The notes under the pieces: generated by a model
What the model was told of the DNA's origin: nothing
What the model saw: only the letters and a program-made list of their open reading frames with translations
The model's database searches: none
Position numbers and translations under genes: made by a program
NCBI RefSeq assembly: GCF_947499695.1
Contig: NZ_CANMPQ010000002.1
Span: forward strand, 930,001 to 994,000
Reading direction: 5' to 3'
Length of the DNA stretch: 64,000 bases
DNA from: an uncultured Allomuricauda sp.
GTDB lineage: Bacteria; Bacteroidota; Bacteroidia; Flavobacteriales; Flavobacteriaceae
In this document: positions 34,925 through 43,242 of the stretch, one piece after another
How positions within the stretch are numbered: the stretch's first letter is position 1
Layout: every line of letters begins with the position of its first letter

Positions 34925-36121
34925 TTATCTGGTTTGACCATTTCCGGTTACATACCACTTGTTGCTTACCAAATGTTGAAGGCCGATAGGACCTCTTTGG
35001 TGCAATTTATCTGTGCTTATGGCGAGTTCTCCTCCTAATCCAAACTGACCACCATCGGTAAATCGAGTGGAGGCGTTATGGTAAACTGCCGCCGAATCCA
35101 CCGATTGCATAAAAGTTTCAGCTTTCTCATTATTTGCTGTAATAATGGCAGCTGAATGTCCGCCACTATACCTGTTTATTTTGGTAATGGCTTCGGTTAA
35201 ATCCGTGACTTGTCCAAGCACGATTTTGTAATCCAAAAACTCCTCATACCAAATAGATTCATCATTAATCTCCTGCGTTTCTGATAGACTGGACAATGGC
35301 TTATCCGTTAAAATCTGAACCTCACTTTTTTGAAGTTTTTGAGTCAATTGGGTCAAAAACTCCTGTTTTCGTGGTAAATCTGCAGCAACAAGAACCTTAT
35401 CTAAGGCATTGCATGCAGAAATTTTGGTTGTCTTTGCATTTAGAATAACATCCAATGCTATTTCAAGGTCAGCCTCCGAATCCACAAATAAAAAGTTGTT
35501 TCCTCGCCCACTGACAATTACGGGGCAGGTAGCATGTTGTTTCACAAAAGCAATCAATTTTTCCCCACCTCTAGGAACAATCAAATCAATTTTTTGGGAA
35601 GGATGCTCTAAAAAGTTTTGCGTTTGGGCACGGTCAAATTCCAAATAGGCAACCCAATCGGTTGAACAATCATGCTGTTCGAGTGCTTTGTGCCACAATT
35701 GCACCAAAATCAAATTACTATTGAGTGATTCTTTTCCTCCTTTTAAAAGGATTTTGTTTCCGGATTTAAATGCGATTCCGGCTGCTTCAATGGTCACATC
35801 CGGTCTAGATTCATATATGATTAGAATAGTGCCGAAAGGAGCGGTTTTGTTACTGATATGGATGCCATTTTCATGTGTAAATTGAAAACGTTCGACCCCC
35901 AATGGATCCTGCTGAGAAGCTAGTTGCTGAAGTGATAAAACCATTCCGCTAATTTTGGCGGCATCCACTTTTAATCGATCTCGCATCGCGATATCTTCAC
36001 CCGAATAACCTTCCAAATCCTTTTTATTGGCTCCCAGAATTTTGGATTGTTCCAACTTCACCAATTCCGACATGGTAGTTAAAACAGCATTTCGTTTTTC
36101 TATAGATAATATCAAACTCAT
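34925..36121 (-). CDS. proA: Gamma-glutamyl phosphate reductase
   Basis: A 398-residue aldehyde-dehydrogenase-fold enzyme, the second step of proline synthesis, giving glutamate semialdehyde. Family motifs are IYESRPDVTIEAAGIAFKSGN, IDLIVPRGGEKLI, the catalytic Cys in KISACNALDK, and FTDGGQFGLGGELAISTDKLHQRGPIGL near the C-terminus. It overlaps argD by four bases (ATGA) and precedes proB by one base, so proA and proB, which form a functional pair, are translated together. Confidence 0.95.
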   Translation of the reverse strand: MSLILSIEKRNAVLTTMSELVKLEQSKILGANKKDLEGYSGEDIAMRDRLKVDAAKISGMVLSLQQLASQQDPLGVERFQFTHENGIHISNKTAPFGTILIIYESRPDVTIEAAGIAFKSGNKILLKGGKESLNSNLILVQLWHKALEQHDCSTDWVAYLEFDRAQTQNFLEHPSQKIDLIVPRGGEKLIAFVKQHATCPVIVSGRGNNFLFVDSEADLEIALDVILNAKTTKISACNALDKVLVAADLPRKQEFLTQLTQKLQKSEVQILTDKPLSSLSETQEINDESIWYEEFLDYKIVLGQVTDLTEAITKINRYSGGHSAAIITANNEKAETFMQSVDSAAVYHNASTRFTDGGQFGLGGELAISTDKLHQRGPIGLQHLVSNKWYVTGNGQTR

Positions 36122-37245
36122 TGTAATTCTGCTTTTAATGCTTCAAAAAATAGGTCGATATGATGTCTTGTAATGTTCAATGCGGGTAGAATTCGAAGCA
36201 CATGCTTGTCTTTTGCACCTCCAGTAAATAATTTTTGATTGAAAATCAGTTTTTTACGCAGTTCTGCAACTTCAAAATCGAATTCCAGGCCTAACATTAA
36301 ACCTCTTCCTTTAATTTGTTTTACTTGTGGAATTTCCACCGCTTTTTCTTTGAAATAATTTCCAATTTCATCAGCATTGAAGATCAAATTTTCCTTTTCC
36401 AGAACCTCTAAAACAGCTAAGGTTGCAGCACAAGCCAAATGATTTCCACCAAAGGTGGTGCCTAAAAGGCCATAGGATGCTTTGAAAGATTCATGAATCA
36501 AAATACCGCCTACAGGAAAACCATTGCCCATACCTTTAGCCATTGAAATAATGTCCGGTTGAATGTTGTGATGTTGAAAAGCGAAGAATTTCCCACTCCG
36601 TCCAAATCCGCATTGAATTTCATCAGCAATAAATACTATGCCTTTTTCCTTGGACTTTTCAGAAACAAACTGAATAAACTCAGTTGTCGGTTCGTCCAGA
36701 CCCCCTATACCTTGAATGGTTTCTAGGATTACAGCACAATACTCGTCAGATTGAAGGGCAGTTTCAAACGCTTCGAAATCATTCAATGGCAAAAAAGTAA
36801 CCTCTTGTTGAAGGTTTATGGGAGCATTTATAGATGAGTTGTCCGTTGCAGCTACCGCAGCGGAAGTCCTTCCGTGAAAACCATTTTTAAACGCAATTAC
36901 TTTGGATTTTCCGGTATGGAAAGATGCTAGTTTTAATGCATTTTCGTTGGCTTCGGCTCCCGAATTGCACATGAAAAGATTATAGTCCTCACATTTCGAC
37001 AATTCCCCGAGCTTTTTGGCCAGTTGCTGCTGCAATGGATTTTGAATGGAATTGCTATAAAAACCAATTTTATCCAACTGCGTTGTAAGTCGCTTCACAT
37101 AATGCGGATGGGAATGTCCGATGGAAATGACGGCGTGTCCCCCATAAAAATCCAGATAGGTTGTCCCCTTATCGTCAGTAACTTCAATACCTTTTGCTGA
37201 TACTGGAGTTACATCATATAGCGGATATACATCAAATAGTTTCAT
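36118..37245 (-). CDS. argD: N-acylornithine aminotransferase
   Basis: A 375-residue class III PLP-dependent aminotransferase of the arginine pathway. The PLP lysine lies in IISMAKGMGNGFPVGG, and the cofactor-binding Asp in VFIADEIQCGFGRSG. The start MKLFDVYPLYDVTPV (37245) is the usual N-terminus in flavobacteria; in-frame ATGs at 37272 and 37311 would give unusual extensions that overlap or abut proC. Substrate: N-acyl-glutamate semialdehyde, acetyl or succinyl form undetermined. Confidence 0.93.
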   Translation of the reverse strand: MKLFDVYPLYDVTPVSAKGIEVTDDKGTTYLDFYGGHAVISIGHSHPHYVKRLTTQLDKIGFYSNSIQNPLQQQLAKKLGELSKCEDYNLFMCNSGAEANENALKLASFHTGKSKVIAFKNGFHGRTSAAVAATDNSSINAPINLQQEVTFLPLNDFEAFETALQSDEYCAVILETIQGIGGLDEPTTEFIQFVSEKSKEKGIVFIADEIQCGFGRSGKFFAFQHHNIQPDIISMAKGMGNGFPVGGILIHESFKASYGLLGTTFGGNHLACAATLAVLEVLEKENLIFNADEIGNYFKEKAVEIPQVKQIKGRGLMLGLEFDFEVAELRKKLIFNQKLFTGGAKDKHVLRILPALNITRHHIDLFFEALKAELQ

Positions 37246-37279
37246 TGTTTTATCGGTTGTTTCAATCGCCATCACGAGA

Positions 37280-38074
37280 TTATCCTTTTCTGATTTTGCT
37301 AATTTTTTCAAATGATGTTACAATGCCTCGAATAAGGGAGGAGCTTAAACCTTGGTGTTCCATCTCATTCAATCCTTCAATGGTGCATCCTCTTGGAGTG
37401 GTTACCCGGTCTATCTCTTCTTCCGGGTGGTTACCAGACTCAATTAACAAGCTTGCAGCTCCGTTACAGGTATGCATGGCTAATTCTTGGGCCTCTTTGG
37501 CATCAAAGCCCAATTGAATGGCTCCTTGAGTCGTGGCGCGAATCAAACGCATCCAAAATGCAATACCACTGGCGCAAATGACAGTTGCGGCTTGCATTTG
37601 TTCCTCGGGAATTTCCAAGGTATGTCCCATTCTATTAAAGATGGCCTTTGCCAGGTCTATTCGTTTTTTACCTAGCTCATTGCTGCAAATACAAGTCATG
37701 GAATTCCCAACGGAAATGGCGGTATTGGGCATACTTCTAATGATATGCTTATCAGCCCCAATAATCTCCTCAATTTTCAAAATGCTAAAACCGGTGATGG
37801 TGCTTATAATTACATGATTTTCGGTAAGCAGGTCTTTCACTTCCGCTAGAATGGAACCAAAATGCCCAGGCTGAACAGCAAAAATCAACGTATCTGAATT
37901 TTGAATGGCTTCTTTGTTATCCGATGTGACGGTTACATTGCCGTACTTTTCGAAATCCTTGATTTCTGTGGTATTTCTTTTGGTGAGGTACATGGTAGTG
38001 GCTCCATTGCTATGTAAAACTCCTTTTGCAATGGACAATCCCAAATTTCCCGCACCTATGATGGCTATTTTCAT
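37280..38074 (-). CDS. proC: Pyrroline-5-carboxylate reductase
   Basis: A 264-residue NAD(P)H-dependent enzyme, last step of proline synthesis. The N-terminal Rossmann motif IAIIGAGNLGLSIAKG (2-17) is clear, and the C-terminal dimerisation domain carries the family signature VTTPRGCTIEGLNEME (the usual form is SPGGTTxxGL). It lies between argC and argD. Confidence 0.93.
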   Translation of the reverse strand: MKIAIIGAGNLGLSIAKGVLHSNGATTMYLTKRNTTEIKDFEKYGNVTVTSDNKEAIQNSDTLIFAVQPGHFGSILAEVKDLLTENHVIISTITGFSILKIEEIIGADKHIIRSMPNTAISVGNSMTCICSNELGKKRIDLAKAIFNRMGHTLEIPEEQMQAATVICASGIAFWMRLIRATTQGAIQLGFDAKEAQELAMHTCNGAASLLIESGNHPEEEIDRVTTPRGCTIEGLNEMEHQGLSSSLIRGIVTSFEKISKIRKG

Positions 38075-38084
38075 AATTTCTTCT

Positions 38085-39059
38085 TTAAAATACTCCTGCT
38101 TTTAACTGTAACCCTTTGGTTTCTTCAATACCGAACATTAGGTTCATATTTTGAACGGCCTGGCCAGAGGCTCCTTTTAATAAATTGTCGATGGCCGATG
38201 TCACCAACAAAGTGTCTTCATGCTTATGCAAATGCACATGACATTGGTTGGTATTTACCACTTGTTTTAGATGGATGGGTTCGGGCGAAACATGTGTAAA
38301 GACGTCATCTTTGTAAAAATCTTTATACAATGCTTGGGCATCCTCGAGGTTCCCATCAAAATCAGTATAACTGGTTGCTAAAATCCCTCTTGTAAAATTT
38401 CCCCTATTGGGTAAGAAAAACAGTTTTCCAGTGCTGTTTCCAAAGGAATCCAAGCTTTCCCCAATTTCTCCCAAGTGTTGATGGGAGAAAGGTTTGTACC
38501 AGGAAACATTGTTATTTCTCCAACTGAAGTGGGAAGTCGATGAAAGTCCAACCCCTGCACCTGTACTCCCGGTTACGGCATTGACATGCACTTGATTTTG
38601 CAACAAACCTGCTTTTGCCAAGGGAAGCAATCCCAATTGAACGGTGGTGGCAAAACACCCTGGGTTTGCAATATTCTCAGCCTTTTCGATACTTTCTTTA
38701 TGCAATTCTGGGAGACCATAAACAAATTCCTTTCCTTGAAAAGAGGCATCGGCTTTTAGCCTAAACTCATTGCTAAGATCCACAATCTTGGTAGCAGAAC
38801 TAAAAGTGTTTTCCTTCAAAAACATGGATGAGTTACCGTGGCCCAAGCATAGAAACACCACATCAACATTTGGATTTACCTCGCCAGTAAATTCTAGATG
38901 GGTCACACCTAATAAATCGGGATGCGCCGAAGTTATCGGTTTTCCAGCTCTGGTAGTGCTAAAAACAAAATCGATTTCTACATCGGGATGGTTAAGGAGC
39001 AATCGAATAAGTTCGCCCCCTGTATAACCGGATCCACCTATGATACCTGCTTTAATCAT
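38085..39059 (-). CDS. argC: N-acyl-gamma-glutamyl-phosphate reductase
   Basis: A 324-residue enzyme of the third arginine step. The NADP loop GIIGGSGYTGGELIRLLLNHP lies at about 5-25 and the catalytic Cys135 is in the motif NPGCFATT. The end of argG overlaps its start by eight bases, which indicates coupling within the operon. Length and motifs are standard for the type found in Bacteroidota. Confidence 0.95.
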   Translation of the reverse strand: MIKAGIIGGSGYTGGELIRLLLNHPDVEIDFVFSTTRAGKPITSAHPDLLGVTHLEFTGEVNPNVDVVFLCLGHGNSSMFLKENTFSSATKIVDLSNEFRLKADASFQGKEFVYGLPELHKESIEKAENIANPGCFATTVQLGLLPLAKAGLLQNQVHVNAVTGSTGAGVGLSSTSHFSWRNNNVSWYKPFSHQHLGEIGESLDSFGNSTGKLFFLPNRGNFTRGILATSYTDFDGNLEDAQALYKDFYKDDVFTHVSPEPIHLKQVVNTNQCHVHLHKHEDTLLVTSAIDNLLKGASGQAVQNMNLMFGIEETKGLQLKAGVF

Positions 39060-40242
39060 GATGTTGGTTTACATGGTTTGCAATTTTTCCTGGGTTGGAA
39101 AGAATTTTGATAAACCCTTTGGCATCATCTGCAGTCCAACCTTTGTTCATTTCACCATAGCTTCCGAAAGAAGCATTCATTAAATCATGTGGCGAGGAAA
39201 TACCGTCCAACTCAAATCGATAGGGGTGGAGGGTTACAAACACATCCCCGGAAACGTTCTTTTGCGTATCAGCCAAGAAAGCTTCAATATTTCGCATTAC
39301 TTCATCCAAATAATTTCCTTCATGAAGTAGCATTCCATAAAAATTGGCCAGTTGCTCTTTTTGGTACTGCTGCCATTTGCTCAATGTGTGCTTTTCCAAT
39401 AAATGGTGTGCTTTTATAATAATCAGAGGAGCAGCAGCTTCAAAACCAACTCTTCCTTTAATGCCAATTATGGTATCGCCTACATGAATGTCCCTGCCGA
39501 TGGCATATTTAGAGGCTATTTCGGATAGCTTTTCAATGTTTTCAATTGGACTTGCATTTTCTCCGTCAACGGCGACCAACTCACCATTCTTAAAGGTCAA
39601 CTTGAGTTGTTTGGAGCTTTGTTTTTCCAATTGACTTGGATAAGCTGTTTCAGGAAGGGATAAATGGGAAGTCAAAGTTTCATCTCCACCTACAGATGTA
39701 CCCCATAATCCTCGATTGATGGAATATTTTGCTTTTTCCCAGGGATAATCGACTCCATTTTGCTTGAGATATTCAATTTCAGCCTCTCTGGACAATTTAT
39801 TGTCCCTGATTGGAGTAATAATCCCTATTTCTGGAGCAATGGTTTGAAAAATCATATCAAATCGTACCTGGTCATTTCCGGCTCCCGTACTACCATGGGC
39901 AATGTATTTTGCTCCTATTTTTTTAGCATGATTTACAATTTCCACGGCCTGAACAATTCGTTCGGCACTTACAGAAAGAGGATAAGTGTTATTTCTAAGT
40001 ACGTTTCCGAAGATGAGGTATTTGACCACTTTTTCATAGAAGTTGGAAACGGCATCAATAGAAGTATATGAGGTAGCTCCCAATTCCAGCGCTTTTTGCT
40101 CAATATCTTGGATTTCGGACGGTGTAAATCCACCAGTATTTACACTTACTGCATGCACTTCGAAGCCTTCTTCTTTTGATAGGGACTTTGCGCAATACGA
40201 AGTATCCAATCCACCACTATAGGCCAGTACTAATTTTTTCAT
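39052..40242 (-). CDS. argG: Argininosuccinate synthase
   Basis: A 396-residue ATP-dependent enzyme that joins citrulline and aspartate. The PP-loop AYSGGLDTSY (about 6-15) is at the N-terminus, followed by AHGSTGAGNDQVRFD (ATP and citrulline binding) and the central part with PETAYPSQ. The full length is normal for bacteria. It is the second gene of the operon and overlaps the preceding GNAT gene by four bases (ATGA). Confidence 0.95.
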   Translation of the reverse strand: MKKLVLAYSGGLDTSYCAKSLSKEEGFEVHAVSVNTGGFTPSEIQDIEQKALELGATSYTSIDAVSNFYEKVVKYLIFGNVLRNNTYPLSVSAERIVQAVEIVNHAKKIGAKYIAHGSTGAGNDQVRFDMIFQTIAPEIGIITPIRDNKLSREAEIEYLKQNGVDYPWEKAKYSINRGLWGTSVGGDETLTSHLSLPETAYPSQLEKQSSKQLKLTFKNGELVAVDGENASPIENIEKLSEIASKYAIGRDIHVGDTIIGIKGRVGFEAAAPLIIIKAHHLLEKHTLSKWQQYQKEQLANFYGMLLHEGNYLDEVMRNIEAFLADTQKNVSGDVFVTLHPYRFELDGISSPHDLMNASFGSYGEMNKGWTADDAKGFIKILSNPGKIANHVNQHHD

Positions 40243-40853
40243 TTCGTTTTCTTTTTTAGGAAAAGGGTTTCCTTAATGCTTTTTAATCGGGTAAAAGCTT
40301 TTCCGTTTATTTTTTTTGATTCTGGTTTTTTGCTATCGGGGTCGTACAACATTCCTGTGCACAAACACATGTTTCTTTCGGTTCGCGTCAAGATGTCAAA
40401 GTTTTTGCAGGTCTGACATCCTTTCCAAAACTCAGGGTCATCCGTTAGTTCAGAGAAGGTGACAGGCTTGTAACCAAGCTCATAATTCATCTTCATTACT
40501 GCCAAACCTGTTGTGATTCCAAATATTTTGGCATCCGGAAATTTCTCTCGGGATAATTCGAAAATGGATTTCTTTATTTTTTTGGCAAGTCCTTGATTTC
40601 TGTAATTAGGATGGACAATTAGACCAGAGTTGGCCACAAAATTCTTATTTCCCCAAACTTCAATATAACAGAAGCCTGCAAAGTTCTCCCCATCCAAGGC
40701 GATTACTGCATTGCCGTTTTGCAATCGTTTTCTGATATATTCTGGAGTACGCTGGGCAATACCAGTTCCTCGAACTTTTGCAGATTCGGTTATGGTGTCG
40801 CTGATTGCCTGAGCGTATTTAAAATGTGATTCGTTAGCAACTAAAATTTCCAT
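40239..40853 (-). CDS. GNAT acyltransferase, candidate N-acylglutamate synthase
   Basis: A 204-residue GNAT-fold protein. The acetyl-CoA loop lies in LIVHPNYRNQGLAKKIKKSIFE, and a Cys-rich segment (WKGCQTCKNFDIL, then MCLCTGMLYDP) follows, possibly a small metal site. It is the first structural gene of the arg operon, coupled to argG. The window has no argA or argJ, so this gene is the natural candidate for the first step, N-acetyl- or N-succinyl-glutamate synthesis. As I recall, a homologous gene in Bacteroides thetaiotaomicron has been assigned this role. The start ATG 40853 was preferred over GTG 40916. Confidence 0.8.
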   Translation of the reverse strand: MEILVANESHFKYAQAISDTITESAKVRGTGIAQRTPEYIRKRLQNGNAVIALDGENFAGFCYIEVWGNKNFVANSGLIVHPNYRNQGLAKKIKKSIFELSREKFPDAKIFGITTGLAVMKMNYELGYKPVTFSELTDDPEFWKGCQTCKNFDILTRTERNMCLCTGMLYDPDSKKPESKKINGKAFTRLKSIKETLFLKKKTK

Positions 40854-40937
40854 TGCTATTGGATTAATGACTAAAAAATGAAATTGATTTTGTGGATTTT
40901 GCGGAAATGGACTCACCTATTTCCATAGTCTGATATG

Positions 40938-40951
40938 CACCCTTACGGGCG
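40938..40951 (-). promoter_or_regulatory. GUAA-loop hairpin over the stop codon of the arginine leader ORF
   Basis: In the minus-strand transcript, CGCCC and GGGUG pair around the loop GUAA, a stable GNRA-type tetraloop. The stem starts in the last Arg codon and the loop contains the UAA stop codon. Ribosomes on the leader would melt it, so it could be part of an attenuation or translational switch. No T-run follows, so it is not a plain terminator. Confidence 0.4.
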
Positions 40952-41023
40952 ACGACGACGAGCGAATGGACGTACTGGAGCAGGGATGCTCAAAGCGGTT
41001 AATATGTATTCTTGTCCTTTCAT
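40943..41023 (-). CDS. Arginine-rich leader peptide of the arg/pro operon (26 aa)
   Basis: A 27-codon ORF on the operon strand, ATG at 41023-41021 and TAA at 40945-40943, lies 89 bp before the GNAT start codon. The predicted peptide begins MKGQEYILTALS and ends APVRPFARRRRP: five of its last nine residues are Arg, four of them consecutive (CGT CGT CGT CGC). This is the classic layout of an attenuation leader, in which scarce charged Arg-tRNA stalls the ribosome. The Pro codons after and between the Arg codons may add proline sensitivity, and the operon also carries proA, proB and proC. The ORF is too short for standard gene calling. Regulation is inferred; the peptide reading is direct. Confidence 0.75.
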   Translation of the reverse strand: MKGQEYILTALSIPAPVRPFARRRRP

Positions 41024-41070
41024 TATGGGGTTAAAAGTACAAATTAATTCCAATGAACCTAGTTTGGCCC

Positions 41071-42441
41071 CTATTTTTTAAAGAAATCTAACTTTTTTCC
41101 TTCTTTAGTCGCTATTTCATAAATCAAAAAGCTGATAACCGTGATATACTCAATGGTCAACAACCAAAAATTCTCATCATAATCTGAATTGGAATAGGCC
41201 CAATAGCTTAGTACAACCAAGAAAGACCAGAGGATGGCATAACGATATTCGGTAAAAATGCCCAATACCAAAAGAAATATTACGTACCACGGATGTACCG
41301 TACTGGATAGGAAGTAATATAGGGTAAGGACCATAAGCATTGAGGTAATCAATGTGCCCAGATTTTGGTTCTTTCTTAGGAAAGCAATCAAAACGGTTGC
41401 TATTATCACGATTATGGCCATCCATTTGCCATAATCTTTGACCAAAATCCAAGCTTTGGCGTCAAAGAATTCTATCCCTATATGTTTTACCAGATTATAA
41501 ATACCCGCATTAAATTCAAAATTGGAAAACCAAAGACCAACGGTCTCGGAATAATTGTCAATGAATGAAGGGGAGTAAAAAGGAAGTAAAAGAAGTACGC
41601 AAGAAACACCAACGGCTATGTAGAAAAAGATACTTTTCTTGAATCCGAAGTACTTGACAAATAAAGGCAAGAAAACTATTGGTACCAACTTAACCATAAT
41701 GGACATTGCATAAATTGGTGCTGCCGCCATCCATTTTTTATCAGCAATCAAATAGATGGACCAAACAAAGAAAAATAGCATCACGCCTTCAAAATGGAGA
41801 TTCCCGGTCAATTCAATGATGACCAATGGGTTCAGGAAATACCAAAAAGACATGTGATTGGACTTGTTCAGTTTTTGCAGCAGTTTTCTTCCGAAATATA
41901 GAATTCCCAAATCGGCCAAGATAATGGTCAACCGCATTACGATAACCGAGCCCAAAACACTTCCTCCCCCTAAAAATGTGGCAATGGTGAATATGATTTG
42001 ATTGAGTGGGGGGTAGTTGCTAAAATGTCTTGCACTCAAACTTCCCATACCATCATATAATTCTTTGGCATTCAAAATCGCTAGATTGGATTGCGCAATC
42101 AAATCGTTCGGAACATTCAAATAGGGGTTGATGCCATTTTTTATCAACTCCCCATCCCAGATAAAGCGATAAAAATCTTGAGAAAGATTCGGCTCGGCCA
42201 GCAAAAACACTAATCGAAATAGAATACCTGATATCAACAGAAACTTAAAGTTCCATTTTTGGAATTGTATCAGTTTATAATGGAGGAAAAACAATGCGAT
42301 GAAAAGACCCAATAATTTTGGAAAGTCTTCCCGGTTTAAATCGTAAGCAAAGCTTAGGTAAAACAATATACTGCCCAATGATAGGAGCAACGAGATTTTA
42401 TGAAGTTTCCAAAATTTGATGATTTTTCCAAGCATTGCCAA
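41071..42441 (-). CDS. Membrane mannosyltransferase (GT87/DUF2029-like)
   Basis: A 456-residue integral membrane protein with about 11-12 transmembrane segments. An early loop carries the acidic motif NLSQDFYRFIWDGELIKNGINPYLNVP, and a second loop HFSNYPPLNQIIF; such loops are typical of GT-C glycosyltransferases that use polyprenyl-phosphate sugars, often mannose. Other mannose-type genes nearby, notably the dolichyl-phosphate-mannose-synthase-like GT2 at 48 kb, support the donor. It is transcribed towards the arg operon but ends before the leader ORF, 47 bp away. Confidence 0.78.
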   Translation of the reverse strand: MAMLGKIIKFWKLHKISLLLSLGSILFYLSFAYDLNREDFPKLLGLFIALFFLHYKLIQFQKWNFKFLLISGILFRLVFLLAEPNLSQDFYRFIWDGELIKNGINPYLNVPNDLIAQSNLAILNAKELYDGMGSLSARHFSNYPPLNQIIFTIATFLGGGSVLGSVIVMRLTIILADLGILYFGRKLLQKLNKSNHMSFWYFLNPLVIIELTGNLHFEGVMLFFFVWSIYLIADKKWMAAAPIYAMSIMVKLVPIVFLPLFVKYFGFKKSIFFYIAVGVSCVLLLLPFYSPSFIDNYSETVGLWFSNFEFNAGIYNLVKHIGIEFFDAKAWILVKDYGKWMAIIVIIATVLIAFLRKNQNLGTLITSMLMVLTLYYFLSSTVHPWYVIFLLVLGIFTEYRYAILWSFLVVLSYWAYSNSDYDENFWLLTIEYITVISFLIYEIATKEGKKLDFFKK

Positions 42442-42552
42442 CCAGGATTTCTTAGGTCAGCAAAATGTATAAAATTATATTGGAATGTAGATCATACCCT
42501 GCCATGTATTACCGCAAAATCGTATTGCTTCCATGGCAGGATATACTTAAAC

Positions 42553-43011
42553 CTATTTAGTGGCAATTAAAATTTCTGCCTCTCCGTTTGTAGGATCAAT
42601 GGCTTTTTCACCATAGATTTCAATATCGGTAGTATAGGTCCTGTTCAAATTTGTGTTCCATATGTCCATCCAAGTGCTGATTACCGCATCTTTGGTAAGG
42701 TCGCCTTTGGCGATGAACTTAGTGTAGTTGGATTCGGGAATCATTTTGACGGTCATATCTTCGGGAATATTATCAAGTTTTGACACGTTACAGCCGATGA
42801 CTATGGTGTAGGGTTTGGTATGGTCCCCTTCGTAATCCGTATAGATGGCATAAAGTGTCTGATCCACCTTGTTAGGGATTCGGTTAAGTGTATTTTCGGC
42901 AATAAATTTTTCCCACAGTTTAGGAATATCTTGATCTGCCTTTCCGGGATCATTAGATGTTCTTGCGGCTAATCCAACGATGTTTAATGCGTTTTTTTTT
43001 GTGCTTGTCAT
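42553..43011 (-). CDS. GyrI-like effector-binding domain protein
   Basis: A 152-residue protein beginning MTSTKKNALNIVGLAARTSN (ATG 43011; an upstream ATG at 43059 is less likely). The single domain has the GyrI-like/bacterial transcription activator effector-binding pattern: LWEKFIAEN, YAIYTDYEGDHTKPYTIVIGCNVS, then YTKFIAKGDLTKDAVISTWMDIW and TDIEIYGEKA. There is no DNA-binding domain. Such stand-alone proteins bind small hydrophobic or cationic molecules, and may assist a partner regulator; a WYL regulator gene lies 1.4 kb away. Confidence 0.85.
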   Translation of the reverse strand: MTSTKKNALNIVGLAARTSNDPGKADQDIPKLWEKFIAENTLNRIPNKVDQTLYAIYTDYEGDHTKPYTIVIGCNVSKLDNIPEDMTVKMIPESNYTKFIAKGDLTKDAVISTWMDIWNTNLNRTYTTDIEIYGEKAIDPTNGEAEILIATK

Positions 43012-43242
43012 GATGATAAATTTTAAGATTTGCACAAAAATATTCCAGGCATATGACAAGGGTATGTCAAGGGTATTTTGAATAAATCAATTTACAGATA
43101 CATCCATTGATTTAATCTGGATTTTTACTTAAAATTTCCCGAACTTCACTTATCGGTCGATATAGCTTATACGTTTGCAGTAGTTAATTAGTATTACACA
43201 TAGACTTAAAAAAGGTAATTAAGGCGAAAGAGGAATTCAATT

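Noticed and set aside
40854..40916. GTG at 40916 as the start of the GNAT gene
   Set aside because: The extra 21 residues (SPFPQNPQNQFHFL...) do not look like GNAT sequence. The ATG at 40853 gives the normal N-terminus MEILVANE.
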